The notes: generated from the letters alone by a model not told the origin. Counted from the stretch's first letter, positions 1 to 11,870 are shown. The stretch: 64,000 bases of DNA from Haliclystus octoradiatus (GCA_916610825.1 OU744448.1:10056113-10120112); one strand, 5' to 3'. Numbers and translations are program-made.

Positions 1-59
1 CTAAAAAGAACAATAGTGTCCCAACTCTTGTATATCGATGGCTCTGCTGCCACGGGCTA

Positions 60-305
60 CAGGCGTTGCACTGAAAGTCCGATACGCCGAAAGGTCGTTG
101 CACCGAAAGTCCGTTGCGCCGAATGACGTTTTCGGCGCAACAAATTTTCGGCACAATGACCTTTCGGCGTATCGGACTTTCGGTGCAACGACCATTTGGT
201 ACAACGCTTTTCGGTGCAACGGACTTTCGGTGTATCGGCCTTTCGGTGCAACAGCCTTTTAGCGCAATGACCATTCGGCGCAATGGACTTTCGGCGCAAC
301 GACCA
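60..305. repeat. GC-rich ~16-bp minisatellite, inverted arrangement
   Basis: The block is built from degenerate units of about 15-17 bases such as GACTTTCGGCGCAACG, with variants ending in GTATCG or GTGCAACG. From 60 to about 128 the units read in reverse complement (GAAAGTCCG, GTTGCGCCG); from about 129 to 305 they read forward. The block is therefore a large imperfect palindrome. Open frames through it on both strands give only low-complexity repeats (FGAT, RKSVAP) and are not treated as genes. Confidence 0.85.
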
Positions 306-972
306 TCAAAGGAAGCCAACATTCAGCATCGGCTACAAAGTGAGACGTGATTTAATCACGCTTCTGTATAGTGAGATGTGATTTTATCACGTTTCAGTAT
401 AGTGAGCTATCATTCATAATTTGTCATCTTTCGTACATTCGTCATCTTTATTTAAGGTATTAAGCCAGTGTTCTGCCAGATTTAATTACTGTTTTTGAAA
501 TAACTAAAAAGCTATTCCAGAAAACTACTGCGTGAGCATAAATTTGACCACAAAGCAAATTGTGAGCTAATTGTTAGCTAAATTTGATACCAAAAATATA
601 CAAACTTTCAGTGTGGGGAGCTTGACATATTGCATATTTTTTCGGTACCCTAGCTGTTATGTTCGTAGGAAAGACAGATAATAGCAATAGAACATGTACT
701 CTAGTCGAGTATAAACGTGAGTCCCGTTAGTAACAATCGCTAATACCCTTCACTTTTATACCACTTTTTAATCAAGGCTTGATAATGTATCGCACAAGAA
801 TTGTAAATAAACGCTAAATTCTTAGGGTTTAGGCATGAAAATTTGAAGGTTTTCACTCGTAATAGCGTCTGAAAACAAAATAATTGTGGTCTCAATATCT
901 GCCAATGTTACATGGTGCAAAAGCCATTCAGATATAATTTTGGAAAAACCTTTTTTCATGGCCGTGATAGTC
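306..972. other. AT-rich spacer between minisatellite blocks
   Basis: No coding signal is seen. Near 340-405 a ~32-base unit occurs twice in tandem, each containing a small hairpin of the form GTGATTTAATCAC. This spacer is bracketed by two blocks of the same minisatellite, so the whole 60-1195 stretch could be one foldback-type element, but no target-site duplication was found. Confidence 0.4.
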
Positions 973-1195
973 TCCGTGACGAAAGGACTCTCGGTGCAGT
1001 GTCATTCGGCGCAACGGACTTTCGGCGTATCTGCCTTTCGATGCAACGACCATTCAGTGCAACGACTTTCGGCGCATCGCTTTTCGGCGCAACGGACTTT
1101 CGGCGTATTGGTCTCGGCGCAACGACCATTCGGCGCAACGGACTTTTGGTGCATCGCTTTTCGGCGCAACGGACTTCCGGCGCAACGGCCTGCAC
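973..1195 (+). repeat. GC-rich ~16-bp minisatellite, second block
   Basis: This has the same unit family as the block at 60-305 (CATTCGGCGCAACGG, CTTTTCGGCGCAACGG, TTTCGGCGTATTGG) but in one orientation only. The base composition differs sharply from the AT-rich surroundings. It ends near CGGCCTGCACTCGGTGCC. Confidence 0.85.
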
Positions 1196-1271
1196 TCGGT
1201 GCCACTGTTATTGTATTACTGTAATGTAACACATTTAGATTAGCAAGGATGCTTTATGCAAATGCCCTAGA

Positions 1272-2184
1272 AAATAATAAAATTTTAATTTAAATATCAA
1301 ACTAAACCGCAGCAAAACCGAGGTAATGGTCTTTCACTTTCGATTTCATCCACCATCTACTTCCCATCATTTTGACATTGAGAATGAGAGTCTTCCTATT
1401 GCATCATCTGTTAGGAGTCTCGGAGTTAAATTTGACAGTCAAATGACATTTAGTAATCATATCTCCAACATTTGCAAAACCTCTTTTTACCATATGCGCA
1501 ACCTGTCTAAAATTAGAAAGTACCTTAGCAGAGAATCTGCAGAAATTGTTGTCCATGCCTTTATCACAACGAAACTGGATTATTTTAAGTCTTTATTATA
1601 TGGATTACCTAAGTATCAAATTAAAAGATTACAACACATACAAAACACAGCGGCGAGGATAATCTGCCAAGTTTCAAAGTTTGAACATGTTACTCCAGTA
1701 TTAATAGAGCTGGACTGGCTACCAGTTCAATATCGGATTGTTTTTAAAATTTGTTTGTTAGTTTGTAGATCCTTAAATGGAATGGCACCGAAATATTTAT
1801 CAAGGAATCTAGTTTTAAATAAATGTATAAGATCATTACGTTCCACTAAAGACGAATTGCTTTTCCAACCAACTGGGCGCACAAAAACTTATGGAGACTT
1901 TATGTCCTTTTCAGTATGCGCTCCCATAATATGGAATAAACTACCATTGGAACTGAGAAAATCTGGTAGTTTATCAACATTTAAAAAGAATTTGAAGACT
2001 CACTTATTTAATGAATTTTTAAAAAAGTTTATATGATTATAAAATATTTTTGTATTTTAACGGTCTGATTTTTTAACCCTGTTTATTTTTTAACTTAGTT
2101 TTTAAATTTGTAATTTTAAGTCTTAATTTCCATAAATTGTTAAAGTGCCTTGAGCTAATGGATACTTGCGCTATATAAGAAATA

Positions 2185-2240
<56 letters not shown>
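1272..2240 (+). mobile_element. L2-like LINE, 5'-truncated 3' end
   Basis: An open frame running to the stop at 2036 encodes the C-terminal part of a non-LTR retrotransposon RT polyprotein. It has the post-RT sequence LNRSKTEVMVF, then SLGVKFDSQMTFSNHI, HIQNTAARI, a WLPVQYRIVFKI block and the terminal WNKLPLELR...FKKNLKTHLF motif typical of L2/CR1-group elements. The 3' untranslated region ends in the characteristic GCGCTATATAAG followed by an (ATT)n tail. RT and endonuclease domains are absent, so this is a dead 5'-truncated copy. The exact clade is inferred from motif resemblance only. Confidence 0.85.
2188..2239. repeat. (ATT)n microsatellite, LINE tail
   Basis: About 17 uninterrupted ATT units directly follow the GCGCTATATAAG 3' end of the L2-like LINE. 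They are best read as its 3' tail, possibly expanded after insertion. Confidence 0.9.
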
Positions 2241-2242
<2 letters not shown>

Positions 2243-3189
2243 TTACTCGCACCGCGTGTAACTGGGTACTAGTATTTACCAACAGAGTCCATCCACGATC
2301 CATCATACTCCATGGCCAACAGAATTGTGGCCTTCAAAAACTTGTGCCAATCAGAGCGACATAAAAAAGGTATCTCCTTTCGGGCCAGTATGGAAGCAAA
2401 AGAGGCAAAACTGCCCAGCCTATGCAGCTCACTATAGAACTCTGTGCCCACTGCCCTAGCAACACGTCAAGAAAGACCGTAGCAGCCGCTTGAGCATCAA
2501 ATAAAATATTGAAATTCATTCGAAGTGCAACGTCCGATAGAGCAATTCATAAGAAACTCATAAAAAACTGATAAAAAGAAGCAATGCTTTGCGATCATGC
2601 CATGCCCACTGCAGGCTAATATCACAATACTGTCGCCGTGCGGGCTGCTCGACTGATGAGACTGGCGTTCTCAGTCCGTTCGGCTACGACGTCCTAAGGT
2701 AATGACTCAACGAAGAGGCTGAGATGTGATTAATTAACTAAAAATCAACGGATCCCTTCACAACGCTGAAAAAATTTTTTCTTTAACAATTGCTGCTGCT
2801 TTCGTAGTGATCTGAACGGGCGTTGCCGAGATGTCATAGGAGCTCTACCAACTCTAAGATTAATCGGCCTGTAAAAACTATCGTCCATGGGTGGTCGTTT
2901 TGTTTCTGTTTATTGTGGCGGCTTCGCGCGAGGACACGCTTGCCGTCGTCATGGCAGCACGAAACCCGACCGGAAGCCGGGGCCTCGCACCGGACCCAGC
3001 TGACACGAGAAACGAGTTGCCTAATGTCGAATGGTAAATACGGTTCACAGAAATAACTATTCAAGTCGGTAGACGACGAGGGCGAGGAGTCTAACTGAGC
3101 CGTAAATGAGATTGTAGATTATCGAATAGCACCCTAGTTGGCTTCTAATAATACAGTTAGTTTATAGGTGTAATCTTCACCATAATATT
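2241..3189. other. No recognised gene; possible CR1 5' region
   Basis: Two overlapping minus-strand open frames (2269-2451 and 2334-2519, about 60 residues each) could be one broken exon. One contains the string FLCRSDWHKFLKATILLAM. I recognise no family. The part after about 2740 may be the 5' untranslated/ORF1 region of the CR1-like LINE that follows, since no boundary is visible. GC content is higher between 2620 and 3010 than in the flanks. Confidence 0.3.
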
Positions 3190-6100
3190 CTAGAGTGTGC
3201 TACGACAGTACATGCGTTCACATGCATTTAAAACATACATCAAGAGTTGCACGCAAACAAGACCATTATCCCGGCAATTATCAGTCAAATCTAAACCCTC
3301 AACAACAACTACCTGTAAATCCGATCGCTCCGGTGCCTATTACAAACTTCATCAATGCTCAGCACAGGTTACCTCAACAACTAAGTCAACAACCACAACA
3401 GCATTTTTTATACAACCAGAGACCTCCCCCGCTCCCCCACGAAGAACGCCGGGCCCGAATGGAGCCTCAGCTACAACACTTAATGATGCTCCTCTCCAAC
3501 AGATTGCCAACACAGACTCAACGGAACAATTAAAATGTCTTTATTTTAATGCAAGATCACTATTAAATAAATTAAATCAGCTTGAGGTAATCCTAACCTC
3601 TAACACATACGATATAATATTCATAACAGAAACATGGCTATCATTGACAGTCCCTGATTCCTTACTAGTCTCAAACTCCGGATATTCCGTTGTCCGAAGA
3701 GATAGAGTAAATGCAATCGGTGGAGGTGTTATTATTTTTATTAAGGAGAACATTCGTTATGCGATATTAGAATTACCGTCGAAGTTTGACAATCTTGAGA
3801 GTTTGGTTATTGACGTAAGATTGTCAGCTCATCAAAAATATCGAATGGCATGTTCTTACAACCCACCTTCAAAAGCTATTTCTATTATTGATACAGAGAT
3901 CATCGGTTCGTTTTTTGATTTTTGTTCACAGTGTGTTTTCCCTTGTTTTTACATTGGAGATTTTAATTACCCATCTATTGAATGGGGCATTCCTCTTAGT
4001 TACGGGGGCAACTGTCATGATGTCTTTGTTGACGCTGTCACAAGAAATAACCTAAAACAAATAATAACAAGTCCTACACGATTGGATAACATTTTGACCT
4101 TCTTTTAACGTCTGAGCCAGCTGTAATTACCGAGCATGAAATTGTTGAACCTTTTACAGACACATGTGATCACAAATCTGTAGAATTTTCCGTTCAAATC
4201 CCTACATCATCATATTCTAAAGTTAATCATGCTAAGCGAAATTTCAGGAAAGCAGACAATTATAATATTTCAATGATTTTGAAAGATATGAACTGGATAC
4301 ATTTATCGAAAAGTTGCCATGGTGATGTTCAATCTTTTTGGAGTATAATTTCTGAAATATTTGATTACTGTATTCATAACTTTGTTCCTTTGACTAAGAA
4401 TAGAAAATTTAAGTATCCAAAGACAATTCGCTCTCTTGCTCTAAGGAAACGCCTGGCTTACAGGAATTCTGTCGTATCAAATACCGATTTTAAAAATGCA
4501 TCGAAAGAGTATGAGAAAGCAGTAAAATAATTCAATATTCAACGTGAAAAAAGTCTTCTGGAGGAAGTTTCTCTTTCCCGATTTTATTCATTTGTAAATA
4601 GTAAACTACAATCTCATCCTTCGATACCTGCTGTACAAAATGAAATAGGAGAAAAGGTAACTGATATCAGTGATAAAGTTGAACTTTTTAAAATTATTTT
4701 GCTACTGTCTTTACCCAGGATGATGGGAACAATCCTGAATTTTTGCAACAGGTCAATATTAGTACTACATCTTTGTCATATATCAATTTCTCTCAAAAGG
4801 ATATTCTTAAGGAGTTACTTGCCTTACCAAATAAAGCGTCTGCATCTCCTGATGGATATCCAGCTATCTTTCTCAAGTCTATTGCTAACGATATTACTTT
4901 ACCTTTATCCATATTATTTGAATCGTCTATGCAGTCTGGTCAACTGCCATCTATATGGAAAACAGCAATTGTAATTCCAATCTTTAAAACAGGAAAATCC
5001 TCATTATGTCAAAACTATCGCCCGGTTTCGTTGACATGTGTAACATGCAACATGTGTAACATATCTCAAAACAAATGAAACAGTATTTTTTGAAACATGA
5101 CCTTCTCACCAGAGAGCAGCACGGATTTTTAGAACGTCGCTCGACATGCACACAACTGTTATCTACTCTTAACATTTGCTCTAAAGCAATAAACAATACA
5201 TTATTAATGGATACAATCTATTTGGACTTTAGTAAAGCTTTTGATACCGTGTCGCACAATAAGCTAGTTATCAAGCTCAACGCATATGGTATACAATTCG
5301 AGCTCATCAAATGGATATCATCATTTTTATCTGGTCGCACTCAATCCGTTTATATTGAAAATGTCTATTCTAATTCTTTAAATGTTGACAGTGGTGTACC
5401 CCAGGGCTCCGTACTTGGCCCTCTATTGTTTATTATATTTATTAATGACATTGTAAGTTGCCTTGAGGACGAATGTCATATCAAATTGTTCGCAGACGAC
5501 GCAAAAATCTTTTCTACAAGATCAGAGTCAAATCTAAATCTACAGAGATCATTAGATAAAGTTGTTACATGGGCGCAAACATGGCAGTTACGTCTAGCTT
5601 TTCATAAATGCTGCGTATTTTCCTTTGGAAATGTCAACGTTCAGCAACAGATTTACAACTTGGAAGAAAAAGAACTGAGAACAGTAAATAGAATAAAAGA
5701 CCTGGGAGTTGTATTCACTACCGACCTCAAGCCTTCAGCTCATTGCGCTATTGTTACTGCAAAGGCCAAGTCTAGGTCATTCCTATATAATGAGAAAATG
5801 TTTCTCCAGTAGAGATGCTGATGTTTTAATGAAAGCATACAGTGTGTACGTGAGACCACTTTTAGAATCAGTGTCTCCTGTATAGTCACCATATTTAATT
5901 AAAGATATTATTAGCATTGAAAAGGTTCAAAGAACATTTATCAGGCATGTATGCCACATCAAACACATTTACGGTCAAACATATATAAACTCGTTTGAAG
6001 CATCTTAATATTGATTCTTTGGAATTAAGGAGAATCAAAAGCGATCTGATAATGATGTTTAAAATTATTAATAAACTAGTAGATTTACATTTAGAAGAAT

Positions 6101-6480
6101 TTTGTAAATTCAAGAAAACTAAATATTCAATGCGAGGTAACTCCTTAAAGTTACAACTGACAAATGTATCCGGTAGGCTAAATATCAACAAATACCAATT
6201 TATCAATCGAGTAATTCCATGGTGGAACAGTTTACCAGAGAGTGTGGTAACCTCCAAATCATTAATTTCCTTCAAATCAAAATTGAACACTGTTGATCTA
6301 AATGCCTTATGCAAAGTTAATTAACAATCTATATGAACTACTAGTATAGTTAACACAATTAACACATTTTAATTTTATCCTTTCTTTATGTATTTAAAGG
6401 ATATATGTAAGTGGAAGTTTTACTTTCCTATATAATCCGGTCAGTATTTTTGACAAATAAACAACAACAAGAACATAAGT
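3190..6480 (+). mobile_element. CR1-like LINE, near full length but frameshifted
   Basis: The AP-endonuclease domain starts near 3535 (KCLYFNARSLLNKLNQLEV, TETWL, GGGVIIFI, YIGDFNYPSIEW; CDHKSVEF near 4170 after a frameshift near 4100). The reverse transcriptase covers about 4740-5640: YLDFSKAFDTVSH, GVPQGSVLGPLLF and the FADDAK active site. The C-terminal region runs to the stop at 6324 (VIPWWNSLPESVV). The pieces lie in at least four shifts of frame with an in-frame TAA near 4528, so the element is dead. A Pro/Gln-rich frame at 3195-3533 overlaps the start of the endonuclease and may be the tail of ORF1. The 3' end (GACAAATAAACAACAACAAG) resembles that of the CR1 copy ending near 50800. The element stops at 6480, where the duplicated GT31 segment begins. 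Confidence 0.85.
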
Positions 6481-7357
6481 GAATAAGAAATACAAGTGAA
6501 ATCAACGTATATATAGTTAGTAGTAAGACATCTAAGCTGTTTAGTATTGCACTACTTTCCATATCATTATCCAATTTGTTCTCTTGTCGGCCACCATAGT
6601 TTTCCCTTTTACCCATTTGCTTACTTGTATCCCATGTAGGATATTCATAGCATAGCTTTGGTTCATAGCGCCATAATTCCACAAAGAGTTTCCAGTCATA
6701 TCGAGATGGATAGGAGCATTGTTTTCTAAAATCTGTCAATATATTTTGAGTTTGGAAATCATCACCTCTTAATTTCCATAATTTCTTCATCATATCTGGA
6801 TAAGCCCCATGTATTGATATATATTTCATACAAATATCATCTTTATCGTATTCATTGAATAATTTTGTGAATGATGCAGATGGATGATGGTGTATTCTAC
6901 TATCATGATGATATATATTGGATAATTTCAATCGATTATTCCATTCACCTATCATTTGATCAGCCCATGGATGACACGTCAATTCATCATATTTTTGCCA
7001 TAAATACGTCTTTACCAACCCTCTAGATAATAAAATGATACTCTCTTCTGGTCGAACGATGTCTTCTTCGCAATGAAGCCAGCCCCATTGGAATAGATCA
7101 GGAGCAGGAAATATGAGTTCTTTAATGAAGCGTTTTGCACAAAGCATGATATCATCATCTAGTCTCATAAAGTAACTGAAATTATAGTTTTGCATGGTCC
7201 ATATCATATGATATAGGAAACGATCACCAAATCGTACACCACTAAAATTAGGCTGCAAATAAATGTCTTTGTATGTTTTCATCTCTCTCATGAGGTCATC
7301 ATAGTAATGGTCTGATTGTGATAAACTGTCAGTCATAAAAAGACACTTGACTTTAAC
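6428..7357 (-). CDS. GT31 glycosyltransferase, exon 2 (catalytic domain)
   Basis: This exon encodes the catalytic half of a family GT31 (beta-1,3-galactosyl/N-acetylglucosaminyl-transferase-like) enzyme of the secretory pathway. A 3' splice site (TTTCTTTCGTAG) precedes GTTAAAGTC, giving VKVKCLFMTDS. The metal/nucleotide-binding DxD motif is FMRLDDDIML, followed by WLHCEEDIVRPEES and HGAYPDMMKKLW. The usual YPPYxxG motif of classical beta3GalTs is not evident, so this is a divergent member and the sugar specificity cannot be stated. It joins in phase 0 to exon 1 at 10366-10812 for a total of about 458 residues. The C-terminus has a hydrophobic segment (LLLTIYTLISLVFLIHL) and then about 15 residues (CSCCCLFVKNTDRII) read from the antisense 3' end of the adjacent CR1 LINE. 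The second copy at 53973 instead stops right after FLIHL. Confidence 0.85.
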   Translation of the reverse strand, partial: VKVKCLFMTDSLSQSDHYYDDLMREMKTYKDIYLQPNFSGVRFGDRFLYHMIWTMQNYNFSYFMRLDDDIMLCAKRFIKELIFPAPDLFQWGWLHCEEDIVRPEESIILLSRGLVKTYLWQKYDELTCHPWADQMIGEWNNRLKLSNIYHHDSRIHHHPSASFTKLFNEYDKDDICMKYISIHGAYPDMMKKLWKLRGDDFQTQNILTDFRKQCSYPSRYDWKLFVELWRYEPKLCYEYPTWDTSKQMGKRENYGGRQENKLDNDMESSAILNSLDVLLLTIYTLISLVFLIHLCSCCCLFVKNTDRII

Positions 7358-7491
7358 CTACGAAAGAAACAACAGTGTTTTAAATGCATAGCAATAATGC
7401 AGACCCGTGACACCTGACAAGTTTCTAATCTTAGAGAAGTTGCTTAAATGCTATATACAATTATCAGCTTCCTCATATTTGTTATCAATAC
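6481..7491. repeat. 1,011-bp segmental duplicate, copy 1
   Basis: This stretch is nearly identical to 53981-54991. It spans most of GT31 exon 2 plus 134 bases of the preceding intron including the splice acceptor. Both copies are 1,011 bases long with no gap, and I noticed only about seven substitutions by eye. The left edge coincides with the 3' end of the CR1 LINE. Confidence 0.9.
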
Positions 7492-10365
7492 GATGGAGAT
7501 CAAACATAGCACAAATTTAGTACAAGCATGATGGAGACTGTTGGGTCATCCCCAGTGTAGGGGGTATTGGGGACGTGACACCCCATGGCGACTTGGTCAG
7601 TCGTCAAATCTTCCTTCAAATGTCTCCAATCAGTAAAAGAGGGAAGCAATGGCAAACGAATATTGTGATGTTCGCTTCCTAAGAATAGAAATAAAAGAGT
7701 TCTTTTAATTCTTGTCCGTATATTTATGTCCACACAAATCATGAATACTGTATATAGAGACAATTATCTTCAACTTTTCGAGTTTCATCAGAGCGGATAA
7801 GAGAAATTTTAGCTCCGATGGGATCTCTTAATAACAAGGCCCGGAAAAGTTTTACTCGCTACCCTCGGCAAGTATTCCGATGATGACTTTGGGTCAATGT
7901 ACAATTTAAACACGCATGGCAAACCTTCGTGTGTTGGATTCAACTCTGAACTCCGCACCTAAGCCTGCTAATAATTTACGGTTACATATCCGGGTCGGAC
8001 TCCGGTGAAGTCGGCAAATATATTGCTTGACACCCCCCTCAAACAAAATGTTTTTCAGGACGGCCCTGGTTTGAACTTCAAGGAAAATCCACTGCTTATC
8101 GAGGAAAGTACCAGAGATCCGAGATTCAAATTTAATCAAATGATTTGCAAGAGTGAAGGTAATGTTCTTACAAAAACGCAATGTTTTATGACGGAGATCT
8201 GATTATGTGAATTAATTTTCAAGGCACAATTATTCTGTATCGGCTCGATTCCCATATACACTCATTTGGTTTATGTGCCGATAATGACCAGGCAGAGCTT
8301 GCAGCATCATCAGATGGAATTATTGGACTTACTGATGGCACGTATACATGCTTTATTGGAATTACAATTTATGATTGGAAAACTTTTCAGATTCAAAAGG
8401 GCTACAAATGCAAAAAGTTGACTCTAAACACATAACAAAAAAAAAATCATATGTAGTTTGAGTTTTTTGATGATGTTTGACCAATAAATTATTAAAAGTA
8501 TAAATTTTCTTATGAATTTGCTCTAACTTTCCGGAATCACTAATCACGGATCCCAGGATTCCTACTTTTTTCGGACCCTGCAAGTAAGCTACTGTTTGAA
8601 TATAGTACAGCAAGTTCGCATGTTTGCTTTTACGTAACACGAAAGTATAGTTCTTCAAGCGTCTCGTTTCACTTGAAATGTGCCTCTTATTAATGATATT
8701 ACGACATGACATACGTCTGTTCAATAGGAGACGATAGCGTACATAAAAAACTGTGTGTGCTAGCTCTTCTAAAGAGATGGCTCTGATCATACCATCTGGG
8801 TAAGATAGATCGTTTATCCACTCTGTCGTGCTCGTAGTAGCTTTGATTGCTCGTTAATATTTTGACGTGAATCTTTCATTCTATCAAAAAATATTGCTAT
8901 GAATTTTTTTTAAGGAATATGTCAAATGTATCTCCCAAGTTGTTTACAATTAGCTTTTGTGTTGCAGTTGCTTCTTTCAAATATTGTTTTATAGAGAGGG
9001 TCCCGTTTGTCATTTTATTGCATATTGGACCTGTTGATGCTGATGATTGGCAGGTGAATTTGGTTCTACCTACTGAAAGCCATGTTAATATCTAGGGTCA
9101 TGTCCAGGTCATGCCCACACTTGTAATTAAACAATATGCAAATAGGAAGATCCCATATGCTTGGATGATCCCATCGATCAGAGCTATTCCCCCTTGTAAA
9201 CAGACCCGGATATACCAAGGCGTCACAGAACTTATGAAAATATTCAGACGACGGGCTACAGAGGCACATATACATGAATAAATTTTGAAGATAGCTTCAA
9301 TATTATTCACATTCATTATACGCTTTATGATTCCAAAAAGCCGATTGAACCCAAGCCCTGATATACCTTTAGATGGAAGATATATAGAGTACTAGCAATG
9401 GGCTAGTATGATTTGTTTCCTGTTTTTTGAACTTGAGTAAAATCTCAATACCTATAAAATATTTATACATATTTCATCAACAAAATTCATGCGGAAAACA
9501 TTTTCTGAAGTTAGGTTCTAGTATAACGTTGTCCACACGTGAAAGGATCGCCTTCCGATTGACTGAGGAACAAATATGGGACGATGATGCCCACGGGGTT
9601 ATAATAATGCCTATCCGTGATGGCAATCGAATAAAGGGAAACCGTAGTTTTGTTAGTATGCAATCGGCAGCATAAAAGTTTCGTTTCATTTCGATACAAA
9701 AAGGATAAACCAAAAATATAGCAACAAAACTCCCGACATAACTTTGTTTGAAAATTAGCGATTAAGTATACCATTTGCAAAAATTTTGTTTGAAAAAGAA
9801 AGAACTGATGTATGAACATACAGTTTTGGGAACTCTCTTTTATATGTTAAGAAAATGATAAAATGGAAAATATTTTGTATATATATATATGTATATATTT
9901 TAAAAATATATGTATACAATCAATTTTTATTTTTAAAATTTTGATTCGGAACTATAATTTGAAGCGGAGCTATTGCTAGAGTCGTTGCAAAGTGCAAAAA
10001 ATATTTCCAATGTAAAAAGTATAAATTGTTTATTGTTGTCAGGCTCTAGAATTAATGAGACAATTGAAACTCGTTTTTAGAATACAAACAACACCTTTTT
10101 GGTTATGCAAACGTACATAAATGGCTAAATAAGACACATGAAACATAAACTGTTTATTAAGACGAAAGAATACTACTGATTAAATATAAATGTAAGTAAC
10201 TATGAGTAAGTAAGTGACCAAGTCAGCTGGTAGTTAAAGTAAATACAGTGGGTGCAAAAATATGTGTCATAACACGAGGGTTTGGTGGCTATTTTGGGGT
10301 AGGCCAATCAGTATGTTATCTCAAGAGTATGCTCAATATATTTACTCATTTTATTATATGCTTAC
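7358..10365 (-). other. Intron of the GT31 gene
   Basis: The intron is bounded by a GTAAGC donor (10365) and a TTTCTTTCGTAG acceptor (7358). The 3' part (7358-7491) belongs to the duplicated segment shared with 54858-54991. It holds a 142-residue minus-strand open frame (8362-8790, containing YLQGPKKVGILGSVISDSG) that I do not recognise and that has no clear splice signals, and some AT-rich repeats near 9880. No transposon could be delimited inside it. Confidence 0.6.
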
Positions 10366-10812
10366 CGCTCCATATGAATGACAGTGATTCCACCATGTGT
10401 CTCTAATCGCTTGGCGCCTGTCAAATCGTTTTACAGCAGTTGAGATGATCAATACTAAATCGAATTTTTCTTTTACTAACTTCAAAGTAACATTCCACTT
10501 TCGAAATACTGGATTTTCCATCAAGTCATCGGTTAATTGCAAATTAGCAGATTTCAGTTTTGGCTCTCTATATTTAGTTGCATGATTTATCTTACAAATG
10601 TCATTGATTAATAACAGAATAGCAATTGAAAGAAATATGTACATTACTGCATATTTCCATCTTGATCTCCATGCATTACAGATATTCGATTGACTGTATG
10701 ATAAATCTTTAGAGCATGTTAGCAGAATTATGTTTTTCAATTTTGTTCTCAAAATTCTTATCATAATCTTAAAGCTATACAACAGTTGTTTGATGATTGA
10801 TTGCAGTTTCAA
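10366..10812 (-). CDS. GT31 glycosyltransferase, exon 1 (membrane anchor and N-terminal domain)
   Basis: This exon has 149 codons and ends at a good 5' splice site (GGAGCG/GTAAGC) in phase 0, matching the acceptor of exon 2. The N-terminus is cytosolic and basic, followed by a membrane span around residues 54-71 (AVMYIFLSIAILLLIN), as expected of a type II Golgi enzyme. The start of the GT31 domain follows: FDLVLIISTAVKRFDRRQAIRDTWW, whose RRxAIRxTW core is the classic first motif of beta3-glycosyltransferases. I used the first Met of the open frame; a start at internal Met 17 is possible. The intron (7358-10365) is 3,008 bases. Confidence 0.85.
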
Positions 10813-11231
10813 ATCTATCGATATTTTTGAATTCGAAGTGAATTGATTCTACCAAAGTGCATGGGGCAGTATTGCTTGTTTCACCGTAGTCAATAGTAGC
10901 TTGTACGTTAGCATGCGTAATTAGTAGTCTTTTGCGAGTGGCCTAGATTAACATAGGTGATTCTTGTGATTTTGAAGTTGACCTTTTATTCTTCCGGTAA
11001 ACATCCAAGAGAAGTATTTGATTTGCTTTATGACAAAGAATAAATCTACTCAGACATACCATGGACATACTTTTATATTACATCAATATTCTGATGATGG
11101 CTGGATACGCTTGGTTTCTCGTATGAAAGTAATGTTGTAAAGCACTCTTTGTTATCCGTCAAACCTCAACAAAAGCACCACTATAAAGTCAGATAGACCT
11201 GATTAACCATGTACAAAGAAAGCCTTACAAT
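10813..11231. other. Upstream region of the GT31 gene
   Basis: This is presumed to be the 5' flank of the glycosyltransferase on the minus strand. It contains no open frame and no motif I can firmly call a promoter. Confidence 0.35.
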
Positions 11232-11870
11232 GTAGAACGTTGGCAAATTAATTACTAACAGACTTAAGTAAGACAATCAATACGGCGTTCTTGAATATAG
11301 GTTTGAGGCGCTGTGAATGTTAGTATAGAACGTTAGAGAATTAATTAGAAACAGAGTTTAGTAAAGCAGTCAAGTCACAGCGCTTTTGAATATAGGTTTG
11401 AGGCACTGTGAATGTTAGTATAGAACGTTGGCAAATTAATTACTAACAGATTCAAGTAAGGTAATCAGATCACGGCGTTTTTGAATATGGGTTTGAGACG
11501 CTGTGAATGCTAGTATAGACGTTGGCAAATTAATTACTAACAGATTTCAATAAGGCAATCAGATTACGGCGTTTTTGAATATTGGTTTGAGACGCTGTGA
11601 ATGTTAGTATAGAACGTTGCAGAATTAATCACTAACAGATTTCAGTAAGGCAATCAGATCACGACGTTTTTGAATATGGATTTGAGACGCTGTGAATGTT
11701 AGTATGGCACGTTGGCAAATTAATTACTAACAGATTTCAGTAAGGCAATCAATGCGGCGTTTTTGAATATGGGTTTGAGACGCTGTGAATGTTAGTATAG
11801 AACGTTGGAGAATTAATTACTAACAGATTTTAGTAAAGCAGTCAAGTCGCAGCGCTTTTGAATATGTTTG
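11232..11870. repeat. ~94-bp tandem repeat, about 7 copies
   Basis: Units begin TAGAACGTTGGCAAATTAAT, continue with TACTAACAGATTTCAGTAAG and end GACGCTGTGAATGTTAGTA. Starts lie at about 11232, 11326, 11420, 11515, 11610, 11704 and 11797, i.e. a spacing of 93-95 bases. Copies differ by scattered substitutions and end abruptly near 11870. No internal open frame is conserved. Confidence 0.9.

Noticed and set aside
38-350. Overlapping open frames in the minisatellite
   Set aside because: Frames on both strands translate to the same low-complexity strings and follow the repeat unit. There is no start context or splice site.
2648-2690. CTGATGAGACTG, possible hammerhead core
   Set aside because: A stem II can be drawn with CAGTC, but the required GAAA is replaced by CGTT, so the core is incomplete.
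8362-8790. 142-codon minus-strand frame in the GT31 intron
   Set aside because: No domain recognised and no splice sites that would join it in phase. Kept only as a note in the intron entry.
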